Below, piece after piece: positions 46,441 to 54,167 of a stretch of 64,000 nucleotides of DNA. The stretch comes from Synechococcus sp. WH 8016 (GTDB lineage: Bacteria > Cyanobacteriota > Cyanobacteriia > PCC-6307 > Cyanobiaceae): contig NZ_AGIK01000001.1 of assembly GCF_000230675.1 (NCBI RefSeq), positions 1,054,001-1,118,000 on the forward strand. The letters run 5' to 3'. A program made the translations under genes and the position numbers. Numbering within the stretch: position 1 is the stretch's first letter; every line of letters begins with the position of its first letter. Under the pieces are notes generated by a model, which saw only the letters and a list, made by a program, of their open reading frames with translations, had not been told where the DNA came from and did not search any database.

Positions 46441-47451
46441 GTGCTAGCCAGACTCCAGAGCCTCCAAGCCGAAATGAAGCACCAACTGTCTTGGTCTGAA
46501 GGAGACGCAAATCTGTTCTTGCAAGCCATGCAGGAAGTGGGCTCCATGGGAGGCGTTGCAGAACTTGAGCCCATCACCCTGGAAATGATCGAATCCATTC
46601 AGAACTTTGTTCTGAAGTCGTCCATCGATCTGAACCACCTCGATGGCATTAAGCCAGCGGCTCTATCAGAGAAGATGGCCGATAAAAGCAAACGCGAACA
46701 ACTCCTTCAAATCCTGATTCTTCTGCCTTATGTAGATATGAAGGTCGACCCACGGATGGTGGCGATTGTGGATGATTTTGCCGAACATCTAGAGATTCAC
46801 CCCCAAACAATCAAAGACCTACATCGCGTTCGGGATAATCACTTAAAGCGACTTTTAATCGATTACGGACGCAGGAGCTTAGGCGAATTTCTGGGCCTCG
46901 ACTCAGCATCGAAAGTGATCAAAGGTGTCATCACAATGTTCCACCAAGCCATCGGTGATCGGGCTGTTTCTGAACGGTATCAACAATTAGAGACTTATCC
47001 AGAAGGCAGCCTTGGGCACACAGTTTTCCATTGGTACCGGGATAGGAATTGGGCACTACCGGGGGAGAAAAAAAGCACATCTGAATTCCTCCTAAATCAC
47101 GATTGCTGCCACATTCTTGGAGGATTCAATACAGATGTACAGGGAGAAATGAATGTGGCAGCCTTTCAGGCCGGGCTCTTTGACGATGGTTTTGGGTTTG
47201 AATCACTCTTAGAAGTAATTCTCGACTTTCATTTAGGAAAAGCCTTCAGTACGGTTGGAGATATCATTCCACCCTCCAGAGGAGCCTTCCATCCAAACGA
47301 TGCGATGGAAGGCTATGAGAAGGGACTGGCTTGCAACACTAACCTCATCAGAGATTTTAATTTCTGGTCAGAAGCCGATCAATCCGTTTCCAAACTACGA
47401 GAGAAATTCAATATTCCAGCCTCATCTGGACCTCTTTTAATTCAACCTTGA
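46441..47451 (+). CDS. TerB-like plus COQ4-like (HDxxHx11E) protein
   Basis: Protein of 336 aa starting at GTG (AAGGA 10 bp upstream); an in-frame ATG is at 46474. The middle (LLQILILLPYVDMKVDPRMVAIVDDFAEHLEI) resembles the helical TerB-type domain. Near residue 220 is HDCCHILGGFNTDVQGE: H220, D221, H224 and E236 give exactly HDxxHx11E, the metal-binding signature of the COQ4 family. COQ4 proteins act in ubiquinone biosynthesis, whereas cyanobacteria make plastoquinone, so the function here is open; a lipid- or quinone-binding role is possible. Confidence 0.75.
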   Translation: MLARLQSLQAEMKHQLSWSEGDANLFLQAMQEVGSMGGVAELEPITLEMIESIQNFVLKSSIDLNHLDGIKPAALSEKMADKSKREQLLQILILLPYVDMKVDPRMVAIVDDFAEHLEIHPQTIKDLHRVRDNHLKRLLIDYGRRSLGEFLGLDSASKVIKGVITMFHQAIGDRAVSERYQQLETYPEGSLGHTVFHWYRDRNWALPGEKKSTSEFLLNHDCCHILGGFNTDVQGEMNVAAFQAGLFDDGFGFESLLEVILDFHLGKAFSTVGDIIPPSRGAFHPNDAMEGYEKGLACNTNLIRDFNFWSEADQSVSKLREKFNIPASSGPLLIQP

Positions 47452-47462
47452 TCACCAATTCA

Positions 47463-47492
47463 CAATAAAAAAGCGGGGCATCACCCCGCTTT
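47463..47492 (-). terminator. Rho-independent terminator of the second pyrophosphatase gene
   Basis: Stem AAAGCGGGG (47470-47478) and CCCCGCTTT (47484-47492) around the loop CATCA. Read on the reverse strand, the hairpin is followed by a T-rich tract (TTTTTTATTG, 47463-47470 region), so it ends transcription of the reverse ppa gene at 47542. It may also serve the convergent forward COQ4-like gene, less strongly. Confidence 0.88.
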
Positions 47493-47541
47493 GACCTAAT
47501 CATGCAACAGGAGCGCTCTATTCAATAGAAGCGCTCTGATA

Positions 47542-48129
47542 TCAATCCACGAGTTTTGGATCAATCTCAGCAACATACCGAGCTTCACAGCTCTTGATGA
47601 TCTCTACGGCTTTTTCAGTGCCAAAGAATCCATTCACCGTGCAGGTGCCAGGCTTTTTCAGATCCTTGTAATGCTCCCAGTAGTAAGTAGTTTCCTTTTT
47701 CCATTGCTCACCAAGATCTTCGAAGCTCTTGATGTGATCAACACGCTTGTCATCTGCCAAAACGGCGATCACCTTGTCATCAACCTCACCACCATCATCA
47801 AAGGTCATGATGCCGATAATCCTTGCTTCCACGATCGAACCAGGAATTAAGGGTTCGGTCACGTTCACGATCTCAATATCGAGAGGATCTCCATCCTCAT
47901 CCCAAGTGCGAGGAATACAGCCATAGGCAAAGGGATAAGCCAGAGAGGAGTACCCAACCCGATCCAGCTTGAGATGGCCTGTTTCCGTAATGAGCTCGTA
48001 CTTGTTGATCGTGTTGGAGTTCAGCTCCACGATGGTGTTGAGGCGTAGCTCAGCCTCATCAGCAAAGGCCGGCAGCACATGAAGCAGGTTGGGCATGCTG
48101 CGGCTTGGAGCCTGGTCGAGATTGGCCAT
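47542..48129 (-). CDS. ppa: Family I inorganic pyrophosphatase, second copy
   Basis: Longer, divergent soluble PPase of 195 aa. All key residues checked are present: E35, K43 and E45 (NTINKYELI), R57 (LDRV), Y65 and Y69 (YPFAYG), and an intact D79-G-D81-P-L-D84 box. It has insertions (MTFDDGGEVDDKVIAV) and a long C-terminus (YWEHYKDLKKPGTCTVNGFFG) unlike the 170-aa copy at 29036; it resembles the eukaryote-like/long bacterial type. It is probably the main pyrophosphatase if the first is impaired. It has its own terminator. Confidence 0.92.
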   Translation of the reverse strand: MANLDQAPSRSMPNLLHVLPAFADEAELRLNTIVELNSNTINKYELITETGHLKLDRVGYSSLAYPFAYGCIPRTWDEDGDPLDIEIVNVTEPLIPGSIVEARIIGIMTFDDGGEVDDKVIAVLADDKRVDHIKSFEDLGEQWKKETTYYWEHYKDLKKPGTCTVNGFFGTEKAVEIIKSCEARYVAEIDPKLVD

Positions 48130-48219
48130 GGGAGAGGACGATCAGCGCCGGAATCCTACGGGGGCCCGACCCCCAACCCAAAGCACGTATCCGTACCACA
48201 TACGTAACGCTTACGTGCC

Positions 48220-49746
48220 TCAACTTTGCTTCGTAGCCAAAAGTTGCGCAAGTTTTTCTTCCAGGTAGCGCAAGAAGGGTTCAGAGGTCAGCTCCCGACC
48301 ACTCACGCTCTGCACCAATTGTTCCGCATTCATCGCCCGTCCGACGGGATGCACAGACTCCCTCAGCCAGGCCAGCAAGGGTGCAACGTCACCATTGCGA
48401 ACATGCTCCTCAGGAGAACCAATGGCAACGGCCATCGCCTCACTCAGCTGAGCACTGATCAGATGTCCGAGCAAATACGAGGGGAAGTATCCGAACAGTC
48501 CTTCGCTCCAATGCACATCCTGGAGGCAGCCCTCAGCATCGTTGGAGGGTGTCACGCCCAGAAGCTCCCTGTACTGCCGATTCCATTCAGCAGGGAGCTC
48601 CTCCACCGAAAGGCCTTGCTCGAGCAAAGCAATCTCTAGATCCGTTCGGATCAAAATATGCAAGCCGTAGCTGAGCTCATCGGCCTCGACCCGGTTCAAA
48701 CCAGGGGCCAACGGGTTCATCGCCCTCCAAAGAGCGTCTGCTGATGCGAGCGGAGCCCCGGCAGCCTCAAAATCCTGCCACCACTGCTGCGCGAACGGCC
48801 GACTTCTGGCAACCCGGTTTTCCCAAAACAACGATTGACTTTCATGCACGGCCATGGATGTCGCTTGCCCCAGAGGCCAAGCGAACCATTGATGCGACTG
48901 ATCAGGAAGGCCCTGCTCGTAGAGAGAGTGGCCCCATTCATGGGCTGTGGCCAAGAAACAGGAGAGCGGTTGCCCTGGAACGACTCTTGTCGTGATCCTG
49001 TAGTCGCTTGGACCAAGCGTGATCGAGAAGGGATGGGGGGATCGCGCCACACAGGTGATCGACGCATCCCGTCCCCAGGAGGTCAACAACCTGTCGCAGA
49101 GTTGTTGCTGTGCAGGTTCAGGAAGATCCCAACTGAGTTCTCGCTGACGTGGCTGCCCACCCGCTCGTTGCAACAATTCGGGCAAACGCTGCCGAAGTGG
49201 CGCAAACAAGGCCTGCAGACGCTTCAACGTGAGATCGGGCTCGAAGGGCTGAGCCAGGGTTTCCCAACAACTTCGCGGCTCTGAAAGCTGTCGCGCCTGT
49301 TCCTGGCGCAATCCAATCATGGTGCGCAAAGAGGGAGCAAACAAGCCGAAATCGGAGTCAGCCCTTGCTTGTTGCCAGTTGTTGTAACCCTCGGCTTTCG
49401 CCGTTGCCAACGCTGCCACCAACGCAGGATCTAAGGCCTGTTGCCTGGCCAGATCCTGTTCCAGCAAATCAAGATTTCGACCACAAGCGGCCTGCTCCGT
49501 CCTTGAAAGATCTGACTGGTTCCACTCGACACGGGCTTCCTGAATCAGCTCGGCGTACTCCCGAGAGCTCTGCCGGGAATGCAATTGAATCGCGAGGAGC
49601 GCCAACTGCTCTCCACGCCAGGAAGCCCCGCCAGAGGGCATGCGGGTGTTTTGATCCCAGTAAAGCGTGCTCGCAATGGAGCCAATGATTTTGGTCTGAT
49701 GCAGGTAATCGCCTAACCGATCCCAGGCCGTGGTCCTGGATCCCAT
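48220..49746 (-). CDS. Carboxypeptidase M32 (Taq type)
   Basis: Zinc metallocarboxypeptidase of 508 aa. The active site HEWGHSLYEQG (HExxH) is near residue 265, with the later FFWE..VARS-like segment (SLFWENRVARSRPF) and LHILIRTDLEIALLE downstream, as in the M32 family. The N-terminus (TKIIGSIASTLYWDQNTRMP) is also family-typical. It acts on peptides from the C-terminus in the cytoplasm. It lies 90 bp upstream of the second ppa on the same strand. Confidence 0.95.
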   Translation of the reverse strand: MGSRTTAWDRLGDYLHQTKIIGSIASTLYWDQNTRMPSGGASWRGEQLALLAIQLHSRQSSREYAELIQEARVEWNQSDLSRTEQAACGRNLDLLEQDLARQQALDPALVAALATAKAEGYNNWQQARADSDFGLFAPSLRTMIGLRQEQARQLSEPRSCWETLAQPFEPDLTLKRLQALFAPLRQRLPELLQRAGGQPRQRELSWDLPEPAQQQLCDRLLTSWGRDASITCVARSPHPFSITLGPSDYRITTRVVPGQPLSCFLATAHEWGHSLYEQGLPDQSHQWFAWPLGQATSMAVHESQSLFWENRVARSRPFAQQWWQDFEAAGAPLASADALWRAMNPLAPGLNRVEADELSYGLHILIRTDLEIALLEQGLSVEELPAEWNRQYRELLGVTPSNDAEGCLQDVHWSEGLFGYFPSYLLGHLISAQLSEAMAVAIGSPEEHVRNGDVAPLLAWLRESVHPVGRAMNAEQLVQSVSGRELTSEPFLRYLEEKLAQLLATKQS

Positions 49747-49852
49747 CTGGGCTCCAACGCTGATTGAACCCTATACAGCCCGGTGCTTTGAGGTGAAGAC
49801 ACCCACACATTTCAGCGATGCAAATTCACCAAACCCAGGGTGGTAATTGGGT

Positions 49853-50077
49853 TCAAGGCAGGGGTTGAATCTCCTCTTGCCTTCTATAGGCAGTGGGCAC
49901 AAGCACCAGAAACAACATCCACCAAGCCAAAATCACCAGGGTTATGGGAAGCGTGATCCAAAGGCGATGAAGAAACAGCCAGCTGCCAATCGAGATGACA
50001 CATCCCGTGAGCACGATGCTCCAGGGCTGACACCACCACGGTTTTAAGGACCAAAAAGCAACCGGCTGTTGATTCAC
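49853..50077 (-). CDS. DUF6737-like small membrane protein
   Basis: Protein of about 74 aa from GTG 50077 (VNQQPVAFW), or 94 aa from ATG 50137. Core LKPWWCQPWSIVLTGC is followed by two hydrophobic segments (VISIGSWLF and ITLPITLVILAWWMLFLVLV). The KPWWCQPWS motif is characteristic of a small cyanobacterial family (DUF6737). It lies 8 bp downstream of the first Cys-rich secreted protein gene, so the shorter start avoids overlap. Function unknown. Confidence 0.65.
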   Translation of the reverse strand: MNQQPVAFWSLKPWWCQPWSIVLTGCVISIGSWLFLHRLWITLPITLVILAWWMLFLVLVPTAYRRQEEIQPLP

Positions 50078-50085
50078 GTTCAGAC

Positions 50086-50319
50086 CTACTTTTTCCGGCA
50101 ATAACCAGCACCAACATTCATCCAACCGGAGGCGCAAGCTTCACCGTTTGTTGGCCTCATTTCATAGTAAATCGGTGATACGCAAGTGGTACCAAGAGTA
50201 TTCACATAACCCAAGGGACACTGATTGTGACCCTTTGCTTTCGGGATCTTTTTCTGCGCTAAGGCGTCGGTGGGTGCGACCAAAGACAACAACACCCCAA
50301 GGGCAAACAAACGAACCAT
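50086..50319 (-). CDS. Secreted four-Cys protein, copy A
   Basis: Small protein of about 77 aa from ATG 50319 (in-frame ATG at 50370 also possible), with a signal peptide (RLFALGVLLSLVAPTDALA). The mature part has the motif C-P-L-G-Y-V..L..x..C, a second Cys (EAC) and GWMNVGAGYCRK. It is paralogous to copy B just upstream: same CPLGYV start, Cys spacing and GYCRK ending. Probably disulfide-stabilised and exported to periplasm or surface. Function unknown. Confidence 0.75.
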   Translation of the reverse strand: MVRLFALGVLLSLVAPTDALAQKKIPKAKGHNQCPLGYVNTLGTTCVSPIYYEMRPTNGEACASGWMNVGAGYCRKK

Positions 50320-50320
50320 C

Positions 50321-50337
50321 AAAGTTGCAACAACTTT
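50321..50337. promoter_or_regulatory. Inverted repeat at start of copy A
   Basis: AAAGTTG (50321-50327) and CAACTTT (50331-50337) around CAA form a perfect 7-bp inverted repeat directly before ATG 50319. It may be an operator or leader hairpin, or coding sequence if the longer start at 50370 is used. Confidence 0.3.
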
Positions 50338-50379
50338 CGGCACCTTAGGGATGACATTGCTGGGAGGCAAAGCAACGAC

Positions 50380-50673
50380 TCATTGTTTGCGGCAATAGCC
50401 ACCTCCCACATCCACCCATCCGGATGGGCACGATCGGCCGTCGATGGCCTGGACCGTGTAGGTCATCATTCCAAGCGTGGTGCATTTGCCATTGAGCATG
50501 TCCACATAGCCCAAAGGACAACGGCTCTCGATCTTTTTGACGATTCGCTGCGCCGAGGCGGATGGGGCCTGACAGGCCCAGATCACAAGCGCTGCTGTGG
50601 GAAGGAGTGAGCTCACAACCCAGATCCGAACAGAGGACGAACGACCAAGCAAGGGGGCCATCGCCATGGGCAA
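50380..50673 (-). CDS. Secreted four-Cys protein, copy B
   Basis: Protein of 97 aa, or 93 aa from ATG 50661, with a hydrophobic signal (VSSLLPTAALVIWACQAPSASA, cleavage near residue 42). The mature part has CPLGYVDMLNGKC, GRSCPSGWV and VGGGYCRK. Cys spacing in the first half is identical to copy A (C-x11-C). The pair is head to tail on the same strand and looks like a recent tandem duplication. Function unknown; its divergent neighbour is the pterin dehydratase. Confidence 0.78.
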   Translation of the reverse strand: MPMAMAPLLGRSSSVRIWVVSSLLPTAALVIWACQAPSASAQRIVKKIESRCPLGYVDMLNGKCTTLGMMTYTVQAIDGRSCPSGWVDVGGGYCRKQ

Positions 50674-50758
50674 TCAAAACGCTCTAAAAGATTAGGTCGG
50701 TTCTCCCAGTGGATGGGCTCTGAACCAAACTTCAGACACCCAAGATCCGGTTTCATCC

Positions 50759-51058
50759 ATGTCAAAGCAAGCCGTTTTGCTCGATGACGCGGCACGGGAG
50801 AGCCTCTGCTCTGCTTGCCCTGCCTGGACCATCGCTGATGATGGACTGGAAAGAGAGTGGCGCTTCCCCTCCTTCGTTGAAGCCTTTGGCTTTATGACTC
50901 AGGTTGCACTCCTGGCCGAACGCGCCAATCACCATCCTGAGTGGAGCAATGTCTACAACCGTGTCACCATTCGGCTAACGACCCATGATCTTGGTGGACT
51001 GTCCAGCCGTGATGCCGACTTAGCACAAGCGATCGACTCCCTCCCCGCAACTTTTTAA
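50759..51058 (+). CDS. phhB: Pterin-4a-carbinolamine dehydratase
   Basis: PCD/DCoH-family protein of 99 aa: [36 protein letters not shown] contains the conserved HHPEW segment, followed by [19 protein letters not shown]. It dehydrates 4a-hydroxytetrahydropterins. In many bacteria it sits next to COG0523 GTPases, as here with an 8-bp gap, without a phenylalanine hydroxylase; that link is thought to relate to folate synthesis or metal homeostasis. Confidence 0.92.
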   Translation: MSKQAVLLDDAARESLCSACPAWTIADDGLEREWRFPSFVEAFGFMTQVALLAERANHHPEWSNVYNRVTIRLTTHDLGGLSSRDADLAQAIDSLPATF

Positions 51059-51066
51059 ATCCGGCC

Positions 51067-52137
51067 ATGTCAGCGACTGCTTCCAACCAGACCATTGAAA
51101 CCAACGGCACACCTGTCACCATTCTCACTGGATTTTTAGGGGCCGGAAAGACCACCCTTCTCAATCACATTCTCAGCAATCAAGACGGACTCAAAACGGC
51201 TGTTCTCGTGAATGAGTTTGGCGAGATTGGTATTGACAATGATCTTGTGGTGAGCACCAGCGCAGACATGGTGGAACTCAGCAATGGCTGCATCTGCTGC
51301 ACGATCAATGGTGAGTTATTGGAAGCCGTTGAAAAGATTCTGAAGCACCCAGATCCCTTGGATTATTTGGTTGTGGAGACCACAGGCCTTGCCGATCCAC
51401 TTCCTGTCGCAATGACATTTCTGGGCAGTGAATTAAGAGATCAGACGAGACTGGATTCGATCATCACCCTGATTGATGCTGAAAATTGCAATGACCGCGT
51501 TTTTGAAAGTGAAGTTGGGCGCTCCCAAATCATTTACGGAGACATCCTTCTCCTGAACAAAACTGATTTGGTGCCTAAAGAACGCGTTGAAGCGTTGGAA
51601 GAAAGCCTGCGCAGTATCAAGAAAGACGCCCGAATCCTCCATTCCGTCAAGGGAGAGGTTCCCTTGCCGCTGCTGATGAGTGTCGGATTGTTTGAAAGCG
51701 ATCGCATCGCAAACTCAGCCGATCACGACCACGGGCATGACCATCACGACCATGACCACGGTCATGACCATCACGGCCATGGGCACGCGCATCACGACCA
51801 TGACCATGAAAGCCATGCTGACCATCTCGACATCGAGGGCTATACCTCGCTGTCATTTAGTAGCGACGGACCCTTCTCCCTGCGCAAATTTCAAAACTTC
51901 CTCGACAACCAACTGCCCGAGAGCGTTTTTCGTGCCAAAGGCATCCTGTGGTTCAACGAAAGCGAAAAGCGCCATGTTTTTCACTTGGCTGGCAAACGCT
52001 TTTCTATCGATGACAGCGAGTGGGATGGCCAGCGCAAAAACCAGTTGGTGTTGATCGGCCAAGAGATGGACCACAGCACCCTGAGGAGGCAACTTCAAGC
52101 CTGCGTTGCCAAAGACGCCGGCAAGGGTTTTTCCTAA
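51067..52137 (+). CDS. COG0523 (CobW/ZNG1-like) GTPase with His-rich loop
   Basis: G3E-family GTPase of 356 aa. P-loop GFLGAGKTTLLNHIL (about 22-36), the CxCC metal-binding motif with C75, C77 and C78 (NGCICCTINGEL), and NKTDLVPKER for GTP specificity are all present. A His/Asp-rich loop at about 218-255 (HDHGHDHHDHDHG...) follows, then a C-terminal domain (LRKFQNFLDNQLP). It probably delivers or stores zinc or another metal for a client protein. Coupled to the pterin dehydratase upstream. Confidence 0.93.
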   Translation: MSATASNQTIETNGTPVTILTGFLGAGKTTLLNHILSNQDGLKTAVLVNEFGEIGIDNDLVVSTSADMVELSNGCICCTINGELLEAVEKILKHPDPLDYLVVETTGLADPLPVAMTFLGSELRDQTRLDSIITLIDAENCNDRVFESEVGRSQIIYGDILLLNKTDLVPKERVEALEESLRSIKKDARILHSVKGEVPLPLLMSVGLFESDRIANSADHDHGHDHHDHDHGHDHHGHGHAHHDHDHESHADHLDIEGYTSLSFSSDGPFSLRKFQNFLDNQLPESVFRAKGILWFNESEKRHVFHLAGKRFSIDDSEWDGQRKNQLVLIGQEMDHSTLRRQLQACVAKDAGKGFS

Positions 52138-52221
52138 ACCAATCCCCTTCACAGGTTTCGTTCAACCTGGATGTCGAAACCTAATCAAAGTGATTAGAGT
52201 TTCACCAGCTTTGAGTTGGCG

Positions 52222-52371
52222 ATGTTGGAACTCACCCTTCTCGGGACTGGTTTCATTTTGATTGGCATCGTTCTTTGGTACTCGGCCAACTCTGACGATG
52301 ACGACAACAGTGGCGGTGGCTTGATGGAGCCCGCACTCGTCCCGATCCCTGTTCGGAATCACCGCCTCTGA
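52222..52371 (+). CDS. Tiny single-helix membrane protein
   Basis: An ATG at 52222 opens a 49-aa frame: MLELTLLGTGFILIGIVLWY then an Asp/Asn/Gly-rich loop (SANSDDDDNSGGG) and a basic tail (VRNHRL). One clear membrane helix followed by an acidic linker looks like the many small membrane proteins of cyanobacteria. It sits 84 bp after the COG0523 gene. Real expression is unproven. Confidence 0.55.
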   Translation: MLELTLLGTGFILIGIVLWYSANSDDDDNSGGGLMEPALVPIPVRNHRL

Positions 52372-52376
52372 CGGCA

Positions 52377-52520
52377 TCATTTGAGCCCCCTTCCATCTCT
52401 CAGCCCAGGATTTTCATCGATGGGAGGCCTCAACCAACCAAGCCACTCTTGAGTACTGTTCTCAACAGGCTGGTTGTGCGAATGCAGGTCAATAGGAATC
52501 CATTCCGTCAACGGGGACAT
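52377..52520 (-). CDS. Small hypothetical protein (weak)
   Basis: 47-aa frame from ATG 52520 (MSPLTEWIPIDLHSHNQPVE, then STQEWLGWLRPPIDENPG). Trp/Pro-rich and coding-like, filling a 257-bp gap that otherwise has nothing recognisable. It is not related to neighbours, and only composition supports it. Confidence 0.3.
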   Translation of the reverse strand: MSPLTEWIPIDLHSHNQPVENSTQEWLGWLRPPIDENPGLRDGRGLK

Positions 52521-52628
52521 GACTGCATTCCCTTCTTGTGAAGGTCCCAGCCGTTGGCCTCGCTCCATTGGAATGGCTCCATTGCCATCGCTCGCTTGGT
52601 TGATCGCTGTGGTTGAGCGCTACCACTC

Positions 52629-54167
52629 ATGACAAGCAAGAGCTTGCAAAGCCAGTGGCAGCAGGGAAGGACCCTGTTGGCAACCTTGGCCTGCCTCCTC
52701 GCCGCGCTTGCGCTCTTTCCCCTGGGCGGATTAATTGGAGAGGGGGTCAGGGGCCTGCTTCTTGGCACGGCCAGTCTGGGAGCCGATGGTCTGATCCAAA
52801 TCCGGGGAACAACGCTCCTGCTGCTGGGAACCGCAAGTCTGGGGGCCATTCTTGGCTCAGCCAACGGCTGGCTTCTCGCCAATTGCCGCTTCCCCGGCCG
52901 ACGCCTTCTTCGGATTGCCCAGCTGCTCCCACTCGCCAGCCCTTCGTATCTCCTAGCGGCAACGCTGGTTGATCTGGGCAGCATCCATGGGATCCGAATT
53001 CATGGCCTGAGCTGGGGGGTGCTGATCATGGCCTTAAGCACCTATCCCTATGTTTTCCTGCTCAGCACTGAAAGCTTCAGCATCTGCGGTCGCCGGCAGC
53101 TTGAAGCCTGTCGATGCCTAGGCGTGGGGCCATGGGAAAGCTTTCGACGCATCGCTCTGCCGATGGCTCTCCCTGCCATCGGAGCCGGAATCGCTCTGAT
53201 GGGAATGGAGGTGGTCAACGAACTTGGGGCCGTCCAACTCCTGGGCATCCCCAGCCTTTCCGCTGGCATTCTCCAAGCCTGGCAACTCGAAGGGAACCCC
53301 GCAGGAGCGGTCGGACTTGCCCTCGTCACGCTGATCATCGTGACGGGACTGTTGATCGGCGAACGCAAACTGCGGCGTCGAAGCCGTCGATGGTCCGAAG
53401 GCCTCACAGGTGGAGAATCCCCGAATTGGACGCTCACCGGAACGAGAGCCTTGGCCGCTCAGGCCTTGGGGTTCATTCCACCGTTTCTCAGTCTTGGTAC
53501 ACCCTTGATCTGGGCCTGCTTGAACCTTGATCAACTTCAAACCGGCTTACAACCAGAGCTGTTGCTGTTGACCTTGCGCAGTCTTGGGCTCGCCCTCGCC
53601 GCGGCAGGTTTGGCCTTAGCAGCGGCCTTGCTCCTGGCGATCACAAAGCGCTGGACCACGGCCCCTTGGCTGCACAGCCTGACCTTTCTCGCGGGGCTCG
53701 GGTATGCGATCCCAGGGGCCGTCCTCGCTCTGGCCCTCCTCCTCATCGGTGGGCCCTGGCAGCTCTCACCCATCCTGCTGTTGCTTTGGGGCTACAGCGA
53801 TCGCTTCCTTGCCGTTGCCAAAGGGGGACTTGATGCCGGCTTGGAACGCATGTCACCCAGCCTGGACGAGGCAGCCACTGGCCTTGGCTGTCGCTGGCCG
53901 GATGTGCTCCGTCGCATTCACATTCCCCTGCTGCGGGGCCCGCTCGCGGTCGGTGCCCTGCTTGTCTTTGTGGACACGGTGAAGGAACTTCCGCTGACCT
54001 TCGCGCTTCGCCCCTTTGATTTCGACACCCTTTCCGTGCGCGTTTTTCAATATGCGAGCGACGAGCGGCTTGCGGCAGCGCTTTGGCCTGCCTTGATGAT
54101 CCTTGGACTCGGCCTCATTGCTGCAGCAGCCCTGGTGCCAGGCCTCGACCACACAACCGAGACTTAA
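52629..54167 (+). CDS. futB: Iron ABC transporter permease (FutB type)
   Basis: Membrane protein of 512 aa with two fused permease domains (about 60-240 and 320-505), about 12 helices, each with an EAA-like loop: ECRCLGVGPWESFRRIALP in the first and DEAATGLGCRWPDVLRRIHIP in the second. This arrangement is that of ferric-iron FbpB/FutB permeases, working with a FutA binding protein and FutC ATPase, which are not in the window. Its stop overlaps the convergent phytase-like gene by 4 bp. Confidence 0.9.
   Translation: MTSKSLQSQWQQGRTLLATLACLLAALALFPLGGLIGEGVRGLLLGTASLGADGLIQIRGTTLLLLGTASLGAILGSANGWLLANCRFPGRRLLRIAQLLPLASPSYLLAATLVDLGSIHGIRIHGLSWGVLIMALSTYPYVFLLSTESFSICGRRQLEACRCLGVGPWESFRRIALPMALPAIGAGIALMGMEVVNELGAVQLLGIPSLSAGILQAWQLEGNPAGAVGLALVTLIIVTGLLIGERKLRRRSRRWSEGLTGGESPNWTLTGTRALAAQALGFIPPFLSLGTPLIWACLNLDQLQTGLQPELLLLTLRSLGLALAAAGLALAAALLLAITKRWTTAPWLHSLTFLAGLGYAIPGAVLALALLLIGGPWQLSPILLLLWGYSDRFLAVAKGGLDAGLERMSPSLDEAATGLGCRWPDVLRRIHIPLLRGPLAVGALLVFVDTVKELPLTFALRPFDFDTLSVRVFQYASDERLAAALWPALMILGLGLIAAAALVPGLDHTTET

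Noticed and set aside
51720-51835. His-codon repeat as a tandem DNA repeat
   Set aside because: It is a His/Asp-rich protein loop with irregular spacing; explained by metal binding rather than a DNA repeat.
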